Of a DNA stretch of 36,519 nucleotides, positions 16,612-25,360 are shown piece after piece. The notes below the pieces were generated by a model. It saw only the letters and a program-made list of their open reading frames with translations. It did no database searches and was not told where the DNA came from. A program made the translations under genes and the position numbers. The stretch's first letter is position 1; every line of letters starts with the position of its first letter. Where the stretch lies: contig JAGRNW010000007.1 of NCBI GenBank assembly GCA_020440555.1, positions 1 to 36,519 of the forward strand, in the 5' to 3' direction. Source of the DNA: Chlamydiia bacterium. GTDB taxonomy: Bacteria; Chlamydiota; Chlamydiia; Chlamydiales; JAAKFR01.

Positions 16612-17259
16612 TTACTTTTTAGAGTTAGGCCCAGCCGAAAGTACATGAGAAAGACGAACCAAAACATCTCTTAAAACTTCAAGGCGAGGTTGATCCCCAT
16701 CAATTTTGGTAACTAAATGAGGAGGATATAGATTTAAAATTTCATTCAGTTCGGAATGATAGAGCTCTATTCGCGTTTCCAAAATTGAAACCGAAGTATC
16801 ATCAAGACGCCTCTCAATCCGCGCCCTCAGTTCCATCCTTTGAAGAAGTTCCTCGCGATTCTCAACTTCTAAAACAATAATGTGTCTCACGACGAGATAA
16901 TCTTTGAGCATTTCGACCTGTTTCACCGTGCGAGGGATTCCATCAAGCAAAAGATCTTGCGTTCGAGGAAAAAAGCGGTTTGTTGCAATCAGACCTTGCA
17001 CATAATATTTCCAAATCTCAATGGTTTCTTCATCCGGAAGGAGCAGACCCTGACTTGCAAATGAATAGAAAAGCTTGCCTGCTGGGCTATCGCTTGCAAG
17101 TCCTCGAAAGATATCACCCGACGAAAGATGAAATTGTTTTCCTGAATTAGTAAGAAATTTACCTAAAGTTCCTTTTCCCGATCCAGGTGGACCAAAAAGC
17201 AGGATACTAGAAAATTTTCCCTCATAAGGGGTGATCACCGGGTGCTTCTCCTGATTCAT
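16612..17259 (-). CDS. adk: Adenylate kinase, short (lidless) form
   Basis: Cytoplasmic nucleotide kinase catalysing ATP + AMP to 2 ADP. The P-loop GPPGSGKGT, the AMP-binding SSGDIFRG segment, LLLDGIPRTVKQ and the RIERRLDDT region are all visible. Between the RARIERR and DDT elements there is no extended LID domain with zinc cysteines, so it is of the short type. ATG at 17259 is preferred because AAGGA lies 6 bases upstream; an in-frame ATG at 17283 would add 8 residues but has no such site. It is divergent from the marC pair and is followed by the group II intron remnant. C. trachomatis adk is, as I recall, located elsewhere, so this position is unusual. Confidence 0.93.
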   Translation of the reverse strand: MNQEKHPVITPYEGKFSSILLFGPPGSGKGTLGKFLTNSGKQFHLSSGDIFRGLASDSPAGKLFYSFASQGLLLPDEETIEIWKYYVQGLIATNRFFPRTQDLLLDGIPRTVKQVEMLKDYLVVRHIIVLEVENREELLQRMELRARIERRLDDTSVSILETRIELYHSELNEILNLYPPHLVTKIDGDQPRLEVLRDVLVRLSHVLSAGPNSKK

Positions 17260-17350
17260 CTTTATCCTTCCCTCTGGATTCATGCATATCTATTTGGAAA
17301 TAAAATTTCAATCTTTCCTTAGAAAAGAAAATGAAGTAGAATCCTCGCCT

Positions 17351-17953
17351 ATGAGACCCTTTTTTTCGACAACGCTTACTTTGTTTTTCATCATTGACGC
17401 CCTGGGCATTCTTCCAACCTATTTGGGGTTGGTAAAGGCATATCCTCCTAAGAAACAACGATTCATCGCCATCCGCGAGCTTATTTTTGCTTTGATTGTC
17501 ATGGTTCTTTTTCACTATATTGGACATGCTCTCCTTTCTGTTTTATCGATCAGCCAAAGCACCTTACAAATTTCTGGTGGAATCATTTTCTTTTTAATCG
17601 CCATTCGTTTAATTTTTCCGAAAGAGAGTGAATCGACCAGTCGGTGGCAGGCTCAGGTGACCAATCCTTTTATCGTCCCCATTGCAACTCCTTTAATTGC
17701 AGGCCCTTCGTTGATGGCCGCCATCATGATTTACTCACGAGAGATTCCTGGACAACATCGACCGATTCTCCTCTCTATTTTTGTCGCTTGGGCTATTTCA
17801 ACAGTGATCATACTCTTTGCAAATCCCATTTTTAAAGTAATGAGAGAAAAAGGATTATCCGCTTTTCAACGCTTGATGGGGCTTATTCTGGCTCTGATCG
17901 CTGTTCAAATGTTTTTATTAGGAATTAAGGCACTTATAACCTCATTAATCTAA
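17351..17953 (+). CDS. MarC-family integral membrane protein, first copy
   Basis: A 200-residue protein with about six membrane segments, matching the MarC/UPF0056 family. It has the conserved N-terminal pattern FFIIDALGILPTYLGLV, a middle QISGGIIFFLIAIRLIF segment and the PFIVPIATPLIAGPSLMAAIM motif. The family function is unresolved; despite the name, a role in multiple antibiotic resistance was not confirmed. An in-frame ATG exists at 17282, but the MarC-like sequence only begins with MRPFFSTTLTLF at 17351, so I use that start. It overlaps by one base (TAATG) with a second marC copy. I recall one MarC gene (CT852) beside map in C. trachomatis. Confidence 0.88.
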   Translation: MRPFFSTTLTLFFIIDALGILPTYLGLVKAYPPKKQRFIAIRELIFALIVMVLFHYIGHALLSVLSISQSTLQISGGIIFFLIAIRLIFPKESESTSRWQAQVTNPFIVPIATPLIAGPSLMAAIMIYSREIPGQHRPILLSIFVAWAISTVIILFANPIFKVMREKGLSAFQRLMGLILALIAVQMFLLGIKALITSLI

Positions 17954-18546
17954 TGCATTTATCAAGCCTATTTCAAACAGCCTTCGTTTTCTTTCTCATT
18001 TTGGATCCTCTCGGCATTGTTCCTATCTTTATCACAGCGGTGAAAAGCTTTGAGCCAAAAAGACAGAAAGAAATCATTTTTCGAGAGTTGGTGATCGCAT
18101 TGGGAATCATGCTTCTCTTTTTCTTTTTTGGGCATGCTTTACTTAACGTCATCGCCGTCGATACAGCCTCTTTAATGGTTGCCGGAGGCATTATTCTTTT
18201 CTTGATTGCCGTCGATATGGTCTTTTCTGAGCCTTCTCCTCCGTCTGAACGCATTCAATTACGTGAACCCATGATTGTCCCCTTAGCCATTCCAGCTTTT
18301 GCAGGACCTGGTATTTTAACCGCCATTTCTCTATACTCAGCGAGCGCTTCTTCTCGAATTGAAGTTCTCATTGCCATTGTCATTGCTTGGGTTGTTTCCG
18401 TCCCTTTTCTTGTGGGAGCTCCTTATTTTCGAAAACTTTTGAAAGACAAGGGATTAATTGCTGTTGAACGCTTGATGGGATTTATTGTGATCCTTCTTTC
18501 CGTCGACATGTTGATCAAAGGTGTGGTGTTGGGACTTGCCAGTTAA
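17953..18546 (+). CDS. MarC-family integral membrane protein, second copy
   Basis: Tandem paralogue of the preceding gene, 197 residues with about six membrane segments. The paralogy is obvious from FFLILDPLGIVPIFITAVKSF (compare FFIIDALGILPTYLGLVKAY in copy 1), VAGGIILFLIAVDMVF, PMIVPLAIPAFAGPGILTAI and the shared C-terminal ERLMGFIVILLSVDMLIKG. Copy 2 has the canonical LDPLG motif, whereas copy 1 has IDALG. It starts in the TAATG overlap with copy 1 and overlaps the beginning of truA, so the three are likely translationally coupled. The two may form a heteromer, but this is speculation. Confidence 0.9.
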   Translation: MHLSSLFQTAFVFFLILDPLGIVPIFITAVKSFEPKRQKEIIFRELVIALGIMLLFFFFGHALLNVIAVDTASLMVAGGIILFLIAVDMVFSEPSPPSERIQLREPMIVPLAIPAFAGPGILTAISLYSASASSRIEVLIAIVIAWVVSVPFLVGAPYFRKLLKDKGLIAVERLMGFIVILLSVDMLIKGVVLGLAS

Positions 18547-19309
18547 GAATATCAAAATCCTTCTTTCGTATGACGGGACACCCTTCCTAGGATGGGGTGA
18601 GATTGAAACAAGGCTCTGTTCCGTTTTTCGAAAAGTTTTACGCGAGAATATTTGGCTGCAAGGCTCTTCTCGGACCGATCGAGGTGTCCACGCTAAAGAA
18701 CAAGTTATTAATTTTTTTACTCATCAAAAAAATCTTAACTTGAATCGGCTAAAATGGAGTTTTAACCAACTGCTTCCCAAAGAGATCTCCATCATGGATA
18801 TTAAAGAAGTTCCCCTTTCATTTCATCCCACATTGGATGCTGCCGCTAAGCAGTATTCTTACTATCTTTGCACACAACCCATACAACTCCCTGAACATCG
18901 GTTGTTTTCTTGGCATGTTCCCTACCAACTTGATGTGAAAAGAATGAAAGAGACTATTCAATACTTTGTTGGAACTCAAGATTTTGAAGCATTGTGTAAC
19001 CAAAGAGCTACTTCCATCTATTCCTCCTATGTGAGGGTAATCCATTCTTTAGAAATTATAGAATTGGGAAATGGACGGTTTTGTATAGAAGTTGTTGGCA
19101 AAAGTTTTCTCTATAAAATGGTAAGAAATCTTGTGGGGACGCTTGTTTGTGTGGGAAGGGGAAAGCTAAGCCTCGATAAGATTTGTCATTTACTCAAAAG
19201 CAAAGATAGAACTCAGGCTGGGATCACAGCTCCTCCACATGGTCTTTTTTTGAATAAGATTTTCTATCCTAGCGAAAATCAAGAAAATCTACCCAAGGAG
19301 TCACTATGA
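18536..19309 (+). CDS. truA: tRNA pseudouridine(38-40) synthase TruA
   Basis: Isomerises uridines 38-40 of the tRNA anticodon arm. The catalytic Asp is in SSRTDRGVHAKEQV. Other family landmarks are LLSYDGTPFLGWG, FHPTLDAAAKQYSYYL, and FLYKMVRNLVGTLVCVGRG near the C-terminus. About 258 residues, normal to slightly short. The region between GWG and the SSRTD motif is shorter than the usual GWQxQ...TVQ...LE stretch, which seems to have lost several residues. The start is uncertain: TTG at 18536 gives MPVKNIKILL, while GTG at 18521 would add five residues; both overlap the marC end. The stop overlaps map by 4 bases. Confidence 0.9.
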   Translation: MPVKNIKILLSYDGTPFLGWGEIETRLCSVFRKVLRENIWLQGSSRTDRGVHAKEQVINFFTHQKNLNLNRLKWSFNQLLPKEISIMDIKEVPLSFHPTLDAAAKQYSYYLCTQPIQLPEHRLFSWHVPYQLDVKRMKETIQYFVGTQDFEALCNQRATSIYSSYVRVIHSLEIIELGNGRFCIEVVGKSFLYKMVRNLVGTLVCVGRGKLSLDKICHLLKSKDRTQAGITAPPHGLFLNKIFYPSENQENLPKESL

Positions 19310-20187
19310 TAGGCAGAAATGATCCTTGTTTCTGTGGAAGTAAAAAAAAATGGAAAAAATGTCATTATCCTGAACTTCCCAAAAATCGCAATCAAGAAAA
19401 GCTTGCTCAAGGATATTATAGTCAATACAAAATCATCTTAAAAACCCCGGAGCAAATCGATAAAATCAGAGCAGCTTGTACTCTTGCAGCCCAAATTTTG
19501 GACAAAACTTGCGCCAAAGCTAAAGCTGGAATTACCACGTTAGAGCTCGATACCTTTGCAAAAAGACTGCACGATGAAGCAGGGGCTATTCCCGCTCCTT
19601 TAGGTTATGGAGATCCCCCCTTCCCCAACAGCATTTGCACCTCACTTAATGAAGAAATCTGTCATGGAATTCCCAATGACATTCCCCTTAAAGAAGGGGA
19701 TATTCTCAATATCGATGTCTCTTGCATTCTGAATGGATTTTTTGGAGATTGTTCCAAAATGGTTGTTATTGGAGCTGTTACACCCGATAAACGTCTTGTG
19801 GTTGATGTGAGTTATGAATCTCTGATGAGAAGTATCAAAATACTAAAACCCGGAATCCTCCTATCTGAAATTGGAAATGTGATTGAAGATTATGCCACCT
19901 CTTTGGGCTGCTCAGTAGTCAATCAATTTGTTGGCCATGGTGTAGGGCTTGCTTTTCATGAACCCCCTCAGGTTCCTCATAATCGCAATACGTTGGCGAT
20001 TCCTTTAGCTCCTGGAATGACATTCACCATTGAACCGATGATCAATGCAGGGGTAAGGGAGGCGATGATCGACCCTGACAACCATTGGACCGCCCGCACA
20101 AAAGATGGACGACCAAGTGCTCAGTGGGAACACACCATCCTGATCACTGAAGAAGGACATGAGATACTAACTCTTCTAACCGAATGA
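19306..20187 (+). CDS. map: Methionine aminopeptidase type I with N-terminal SEC-C motif
   Basis: Removes the N-terminal methionine from nascent proteins. The first 20 residues form a SEC-C zinc motif (GRNDPCFCGSKKKWKKCH), probably for docking at the ribosome. The M24 catalytic domain follows, with metal-ligand segments LNIDVSCILNGFFGDCSKM, FVGHGVGLAFHEPPQVPH, FTIEPMINAG and SAQWEHTILITEEG. 293 residues, complete. AAGGAG sits 6 bases before the ATG, which overlaps the truA stop (ATGA). The final 44 bases overlap tail to tail with the next gene on the minus strand. A Map with a SEC-C extension is what I remember for chlamydiae (CT851). Confidence 0.96.
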   Translation: MIGRNDPCFCGSKKKWKKCHYPELPKNRNQEKLAQGYYSQYKIILKTPEQIDKIRAACTLAAQILDKTCAKAKAGITTLELDTFAKRLHDEAGAIPAPLGYGDPPFPNSICTSLNEEICHGIPNDIPLKEGDILNIDVSCILNGFFGDCSKMVVIGAVTPDKRLVVDVSYESLMRSIKILKPGILLSEIGNVIEDYATSLGCSVVNQFVGHGVGLAFHEPPQVPHNRNTLAIPLAPGMTFTIEPMINAGVREAMIDPDNHWTARTKDGRPSAQWEHTILITEEGHEILTLLTE

Positions 20188-21226
20188 CTTCCTCTTCCAG
20201 AGATTCATTGTCTATAATTTCTTGATTTAAAGCTCTCTGTAATTTATCGACGAGGGGATCAGTTTCAAATTCCTTGAGCCGCTGCTCCCGTTGAAAGGCA
20301 AAGTGCTCCCCTTCTAACTTAAAAAGCCTCTCCCTTGTTTTGCCAAGTACTTGGCTCTTTTCATCAAATTGGGAACGGAGCTGACAATAAAGCTTTTCTA
20401 CATCGGAATAATTTGAAGAATTTGTTTTTGGCTGCGCTGAACAGTCCGGAGTTTGATCCCCTCTGTGTCGTTCAATGTGTTGCAGTTGGACTGCTTCGTC
20501 TTCGCTTTGCTGAATCAAATTTTGAGCTCTGTCTTTGCTAACTTCTTGATGCTGCAAGATGTTTTTACATAACTCAAGTTGTAAACTGCCTTGCGAAGCC
20601 CTTTTAAGAGCTGCTTCTTTTGCTTCGACAAGATGAATCAACTCTTTAATTCTCTCCTCCCTCTCCCTGGCCAAAGAATGCGCGTCATAAACCGATTGAA
20701 GGAGTTGATCTTTTTGAGAACCAAAAGTATCCACTTCTGTCAGAATAAGTTTCAATTTTTTCTCCAGAGAATTTTTCTCAAGTAAACGAACTTTAGCCTC
20801 TTCTTTCCATTTCTCAACTTCAGGACAGAGCGCTTCAAAGGCTGCCTTGACCTCTTTTTGTTTCTCGTGTGCTTCTTTTTTAATAACCCTATGTTCATCG
20901 CAAGCTAAAAGGAGGAGATAGATTTCGAGCGCAAGCGTAAAAACTACCATCATCTGCCATAAACGATCCTCAAGAGGAATGAAAGGAGCGTAATAAAAAG
21001 TTACGAAAGCCAAAAGGACATAAGAAATACCCAGTCCCACCTCTCGATAAAAATAAACAAGATAAAGACTTCCAAATCCTATGCAAAGAAGGGGCATCGT
21101 GCCGCTGAACGGGCGTAAAAAAGCAAATAAGCTGCTAATGCCCATCATCAAACAAACTCCCACCAAAAGGCAATCGATGGGAAAGCTTTTGAGAGAACGG
21201 TAGGCCTTGGAAAGCATTGCAATCAT
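20144..21226 (-). CDS. Membrane protein with long cytoplasmic coiled coil
   Basis: Not recognised by family. The 360-residue protein has three or four hydrophobic segments in its first 110 residues (CLLVGVCLMMGISSLFAFL, LLCIGFGSLYLVYFY, YVLLAFVTFYYAPF, MMVVFTLALEIYLLLLA). About 240 residues of highly charged heptad-like sequence follow, rich in E, K, L and Q. There is no Sec signal cleavage site. In C. trachomatis the neighbour of map is, as I recall, a hypothetical gene (CT850), and this could be its counterpart. The bilobed hydrophobic N-terminus plus coiled coil would also be compatible with an inclusion-membrane or cell-division-associated protein, but nothing proves this. The end overlaps map by 44 bases. 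Confidence 0.75.
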   Translation of the reverse strand: MIAMLSKAYRSLKSFPIDCLLVGVCLMMGISSLFAFLRPFSGTMPLLCIGFGSLYLVYFYREVGLGISYVLLAFVTFYYAPFIPLEDRLWQMMVVFTLALEIYLLLLACDEHRVIKKEAHEKQKEVKAAFEALCPEVEKWKEEAKVRLLEKNSLEKKLKLILTEVDTFGSQKDQLLQSVYDAHSLAREREERIKELIHLVEAKEAALKRASQGSLQLELCKNILQHQEVSKDRAQNLIQQSEDEAVQLQHIERHRGDQTPDCSAQPKTNSSNYSDVEKLYCQLRSQFDEKSQVLGKTRERLFKLEGEHFAFQREQRLKEFETDPLVDKLQRALNQEIIDNESLEEEVIRLEELVSHVLLQ

Positions 21227-21250
21227 TGTATATACTCAAGCGACTATCAA

Positions 21251-21457
21251 TTAATCGGAATCAAAATAGTCTCTTGCACTCTCTAAGAGAAAAGCGGCAA
21301 GACTTGAATCTCCATCGTAAGTCATTTCGACCTCCATCTTTCCCTCCGCGTTGGGAGGAGAGCAAGAGATGGTGATCTTACACGCATGTTCCTGTTTTTC
21401 CAAGGGATTTGGCATTTTTTCGATCTTTTTTACTGGCAATCCTGAAGGCTGGGACAT
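21251..21457 (-). CDS. Small conserved-looking hypothetical protein
   Basis: A 68-residue acidic, soluble protein (ending LLESARDYFDSD) that I do not recognise. It ends 24 bases before the start of the membrane/coiled-coil gene on the same strand, so the two probably share a transcript. AGAGA lies a few bases upstream of the ATG. In C. trachomatis a very small gene (CT849.1) occupies roughly this position, from memory. No motif or signal is visible. The reading frame is not overlapped by another plausible gene, which supports it being real. Confidence 0.6.
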   Translation of the reverse strand: MSQPSGLPVKKIEKMPNPLEKQEHACKITISCSPPNAEGKMEVEMTYDGDSSLAAFLLESARDYFDSD

Positions 21458-21546
21458 AATCTCTCATTAAAAATTAATAGATGTCTTTCTAGATAGGTCA
21501 GGAAAAAATATTTGTCAAAACAACAATCTCATGGCAAGGTAAAGGG

Positions 21547-22923
21547 ATGTCTTATTCATCAACTACACACAGCGTTGCCAAAGAGCTGATGCAAGATCCT
21601 CGGCTTGCGAATGCCAAACATATGATTCTCGAAACAATCAAGGAACACAGAAAAAAAATCACGAGCGTAAAGCCTTCTCAGGACAATCTCAAAGCCTCTT
21701 ATCATGAAACCCTCAAAGCTTTCGAAACATACCGAGGAATTCCACTCATTTATCCTTATTTGGGCACAGGAATCGGCAATGGCCCTTTGGTTGAGCTAGA
21801 GGATGGAAGTGTAAAGTATGATATGATCAGTGGGATTGGCACCCATTTCAGCCACAGCCACCCTAAACTCATTGCTGCTTCTTTGGATGCCGCGATCGAA
21901 AATACCGTGATGCAAGGGAACTTACAACAAAATCGAGATAGCTTTGAACTTTCAAAAGCCCTCGTTGAAGCAAGTGGTCTCAACCATTGTATTTTAACTA
22001 CCTCAGGAGCTATGGCCAATGAAAATGGATTAAAGCTTTGTTTTGCAAAAAAAGCTCCCGCAACAAGAATTCTGACCTTCGAAGGGACCTTTATGGGAAG
22101 AACCACCACACTTGCTCAGATCACCGATAAACCTCATTTTAGACAAGGGCTTCCCCTCAATTTTAGTGTGGATTACCTCCCCTTCTATAATCCTAAAGAT
22201 CCTGAAGGAAGTCGCGAAAGGGCATGCCAAGCCCTTAAAACCTACCTAAAAAGGTATCCAAAAGCCCATGCTGCTTGCTGTTTTGAACTTATTCAGGGAG
22301 AATCTGGGTATTACCCAGGGAGCCAAACGTTTTTTGTTTTTTTAATGAAAATCTTAAAAAAAGCTGGGATACCAATTTTTATCGATGAAGTACAAACTTT
22401 TGGACGAACCGATCATCTCTTTGCTTTTCAACATTTTAATCTAAGCGAATATCCTGATATAGTCACGATAGGCAAACTCTCTCAAACCTGTGCCACTCTC
22501 TACCGAACAGCGTTTAAGCCCCCCCGCGGCCTGATCTCCCAAACTTTTACTGCTTCCTCTTCCGCCATTCGCTGCGCTAAAGTGATCATTGAAGAACTGA
22601 TCACATCTGATTATTTGGGGAAAAATGGAAAAAACATGCAACTTCGAAACCGTTTTGTTTCTCACCTTGAGCGTTTATCCAAAATTCATCCCGATAAGAT
22701 CAAGGGACCATTTGGCTACGGACTGATGATTTCCTTCATTCCCTATGAAGGAACCGAGGAACAAGCAATGGATTTTGCAAAAAATCTTTTTGAAAAAGGT
22801 GTCATTTGTTTTGTTGCCGGAAAAGATCCCACAAGGATTCGTTTTCACCTACCGACAGCTGAAATGACCTTGAAAGACATCGATCAAGTCGTGGCAATCA
22901 TCGAACAAGTTATTGAGACATAA
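21547..22923 (+). CDS. Class III PLP-dependent aminotransferase, AST operon (AstC role or LAT-like)
   Basis: A 458-residue class III aminotransferase. FIDEVQTFGR (D280) and the PLP-lysine region DIVTIGKLSQ (K310) are clear, as are the GIGTHFSHSHPKL and TTSGAMANENGLK segments. As the first gene of an AST operon it should convert N2-succinylornithine to N2-succinylglutamate semialdehyde (AstC step). However, the residues after the PLP lysine (LSQTC instead of the glycine-rich GLGGG of acetylornithine/AstC enzymes) resemble L-lysine 6-aminotransferases. It may therefore be a lysine/ornithine-type enzyme recruited to the operon. GGTAAAGGG immediately precedes the ATG. It overlaps astA by one base (TAATG). 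Confidence 0.85.
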   Translation: MSYSSTTHSVAKELMQDPRLANAKHMILETIKEHRKKITSVKPSQDNLKASYHETLKAFETYRGIPLIYPYLGTGIGNGPLVELEDGSVKYDMISGIGTHFSHSHPKLIAASLDAAIENTVMQGNLQQNRDSFELSKALVEASGLNHCILTTSGAMANENGLKLCFAKKAPATRILTFEGTFMGRTTTLAQITDKPHFRQGLPLNFSVDYLPFYNPKDPEGSRERACQALKTYLKRYPKAHAACCFELIQGESGYYPGSQTFFVFLMKILKKAGIPIFIDEVQTFGRTDHLFAFQHFNLSEYPDIVTIGKLSQTCATLYRTAFKPPRGLISQTFTASSSAIRCAKVIIEELITSDYLGKNGKNMQLRNRFVSHLERLSKIHPDKIKGPFGYGLMISFIPYEGTEEQAMDFAKNLFEKGVICFVAGKDPTRIRFHLPTAEMTLKDIDQVVAIIEQVIET

Positions 22924-23936
22924 TGTATTTTTTACGTCCTGTGCAGCCCGATGACCTTGATACCATCTATCAATTTACCCAAGACGTTGGATTTGGATTC
23001 TCTCTTGTCCCAAACAAAAAACACGTTGAAGAAAAACTTCATGCATCGGTCATCTCCTGGCAACAAAAAGTTGAAAAACCCACTCATGAATTCTTCTATT
23101 TTGTATGCGAGTCAGTCGAAGGAGAAATCGTCGGGATGTCAGGGCTAATTTCTAGAATTGGAATAGATCAACCCTTTTATGCTTATCATATTATAAATGA
23201 AAAACATCAATCCAAGCAGTTGAATCTTGATCGAGAGATTTCCACTCTTCATTTTTTGAAAGCAAAAAAAAAGCCCACAGAAGTGTGTTCCCTCTTCTTA
23301 AAAAAAGCTCATCGTCAGTGTGATTGTAGCAAACTCCTCTCGCTTGGCCGCTTCCTTTTCATTGCTTCATTCCCAAGACGGTTCGCCCCGATCACCGTTG
23401 GAGAAATACGAGGAGTCAATAATGAAAAGGGAGAATCCCCCTTTTGGGAAGCTGTGGGACGTAAATTCTTTGAGCTTCCCTTCCAAGAGGCTCATATTGC
23501 AAGGATCCTGACTCCCGAATGTATCGAGGAGATCTTCCCTCAATATCCTATCTATCCCATCCTTCTCTCAAAAGATGCGAATGAAGTGATCGGCATCCCC
23601 CATCCCCAAGCCCTTCCGGCGGCAAAAATCTTAGAAAAGCAAGGTTTTATCAAAAGCCACTATATTGATTTGTTTGAAGGAGGACCTCACTATTATGCTT
23701 CGACTCATGAGATTGATGCCGTTGCAAACAGCCAACTTGGAAGAGTCTCCCATCTGGTTAAACAGATGGAAGGTAAAACAAAAGGAATTGCAACGAATAC
23801 CACAATGGATTTTAGAGCTGTTTGGACCTCCTATATTGTTGATAAAGTGGGAAGAGTGAGCATAGACGAGCAAACAGCTTCTACTCTCAAACTTAAGCCG
23901 GGCGATCTAATCCGCACCTATGAGGTCGTATCATGA
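22923..23936 (+). CDS. astA: Arginine N-succinyltransferase
   Basis: First enzyme of the AST pathway, transferring succinyl from succinyl-CoA to the alpha-amino group of arginine. The 337-residue protein begins with the typical YFLRPVQPDDLDTIYQFTQ and continues with GFGFSLVPNKKHVEEKL. It shows the acyltransferase core segments GEIVGMSGLISRIG, RFAPITVGEIRGV, FWEAVGRKFFELPF and HPQALPAAKILEKQGF. Length and order match AstA (about 340 residues). It is translationally coupled to the aminotransferase before it (TAATG) and astD after it (ATGA). AST genes are common in gamma-proteobacteria; I do not recall them from Chlamydia, so this operon is probably an acquired or lineage-retained trait. Confidence 0.93.
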   Translation: MYFLRPVQPDDLDTIYQFTQDVGFGFSLVPNKKHVEEKLHASVISWQQKVEKPTHEFFYFVCESVEGEIVGMSGLISRIGIDQPFYAYHIINEKHQSKQLNLDREISTLHFLKAKKKPTEVCSLFLKKAHRQCDCSKLLSLGRFLFIASFPRRFAPITVGEIRGVNNEKGESPFWEAVGRKFFELPFQEAHIARILTPECIEEIFPQYPIYPILLSKDANEVIGIPHPQALPAAKILEKQGFIKSHYIDLFEGGPHYYASTHEIDAVANSQLGRVSHLVKQMEGKTKGIATNTTMDFRAVWTSYIVDKVGRVSIDEQTASTLKLKPGDLIRTYEVVS

Positions 23937-25360
23937 GTGATTTAGTCTCAATCAATCCAGCAACAGGAGACATTCTTTGGAAAGGCAAGGCTAGCACACC
24001 AGACGAAATTTGTGCCGCTCTTCATGTCGCTTCTCAAGCTTTTGAAGCTTGGTCCAATCTAAGGGTTGACACAAGAGTGCAATTTATCAAACAATTCCAA
24101 ACTAAACTTCTTGAAAAGCGAGAAAGTTTCGCAGAGCTTATTTCAAAAGAAGTGGGAAAGCCCCTTTGGGAGTCCCTCCAGGAGGTCGAAGCGATGGTGG
24201 AAAAGGTCAAGATTTCCATCGAAGCTTACGACGAACGCTGTTCACTTAAGAAACATCTTAAAGGCATGACTACCATTTCGACCGCTTATAAACCTCATGG
24301 TCCATGCGCTATTTTAGGCCCTTTTAATTTTCCAGGTCACATCCCGCTTGGACAGATCATCCCTGCCCTCATAGCAGGAAATACCCTTGTTTTCAAAGGG
24401 AGCGAGCAAGCCCCTCTAGTGGGATTTAAACTCACAGAATTGTTGGAAGACCTCCCCTCTGGGGTTTTTAATTACCTCACCGGAGCCAAGGACGTTGGCC
24501 ATGCATTGGCCATAAGCCCTTATATTAAAGGAGTTTTTTTTACCGGCAGCTACCAGGGAGGAAAAGAATTAGCTAAAGCTTTAGGACCCCTTCCTAACAA
24601 AATTCTTGCCCTAGAGATGGGGGGAAATAATCCCCTTGTCATCTCTTCAATTGAAGATCATGAAACGGCTGCCTACCTCACCATCGCATCGAGCTTTCTC
24701 ACTTCAGGCCAAAGGTGCTCATGCGCCCGTCGCTTGATTCTCTCTGAGGGAAAGCAAGAAGATGAATTTCTTAAAGTGCTTTCCCATATGATTGATATGA
24801 TCCAAATTGGACCTTATACCCAAGATCCCGAGCCCTATATGGGTCCTCTGATCTCCAATAAAAGTGCCGATTGGGCCCTCGATGTTCAAAAACAACTGCT
24901 CTCCAGCGGAGGAATTTCTCTTAATCTCATGAAACGCACACGAAATAAACTCCCTTTCCTCTCCTGCGGATTGATTGATGTGACAGACATCTCAGACAGA
25001 AAGGATGAAGAAGTGTTTGCTCCTTTGCTCAAAGTGATTCGAGTGAAAAATTTCAAGGAAGCAATCAAAGAAGCAAACAATACAGAATATGGTCTTTGCG
25101 CCTCATTATTGAGTGCCAATGCCAAAGAGTTTGAATTATTTTTTAATCAAGTGAACGCGGGCGTGATCAATTGGAATGTCCCCTCAACAGGAGCGAGCAG
25201 TCTTGCCCCTTTTGGCGGGATTGGCAAAAGCGGCAACTACCATCCCAGTGGTTATTATGCAACCGACTACTGTTCCTACCCCGTTGCCTCTATCACAACA
25301 GCGTCCCTTTTTCTTCCTAAAACCCTTCCTCCCGGAATCACCCTATTGGTCAATACATGA
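23933..25360 (+). CDS. astD: N-succinylglutamate 5-semialdehyde dehydrogenase
   Basis: Oxidises succinylglutamate semialdehyde to succinylglutamate with NAD+. The 475-residue aldehyde dehydrogenase has the catalytic cysteine C262 in TSGQRCSCARRL and the general-base glutamate in LALEMGGNNPLVI. The nucleotide-binding segments GPFNFPGHIPLGQIIPAL and GVFFTGSYQGG are present, as is the C-terminal FGGIGKSGNYHPSGYYA. The GQRCSCARRL signature is characteristic of AstD among aldehyde dehydrogenases. Start and stop overlap the neighbours by 4 bases each (ATGA), typical of a tightly coupled operon. Confidence 0.95.
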   Translation: MSDLVSINPATGDILWKGKASTPDEICAALHVASQAFEAWSNLRVDTRVQFIKQFQTKLLEKRESFAELISKEVGKPLWESLQEVEAMVEKVKISIEAYDERCSLKKHLKGMTTISTAYKPHGPCAILGPFNFPGHIPLGQIIPALIAGNTLVFKGSEQAPLVGFKLTELLEDLPSGVFNYLTGAKDVGHALAISPYIKGVFFTGSYQGGKELAKALGPLPNKILALEMGGNNPLVISSIEDHETAAYLTIASSFLTSGQRCSCARRLILSEGKQEDEFLKVLSHMIDMIQIGPYTQDPEPYMGPLISNKSADWALDVQKQLLSSGGISLNLMKRTRNKLPFLSCGLIDVTDISDRKDEEVFAPLLKVIRVKNFKEAIKEANNTEYGLCASLLSANAKEFELFFNQVNAGVINWNVPSTGASSLAPFGGIGKSGNYHPSGYYATDYCSYPVASITTASLFLPKTLPPGITLLVNT

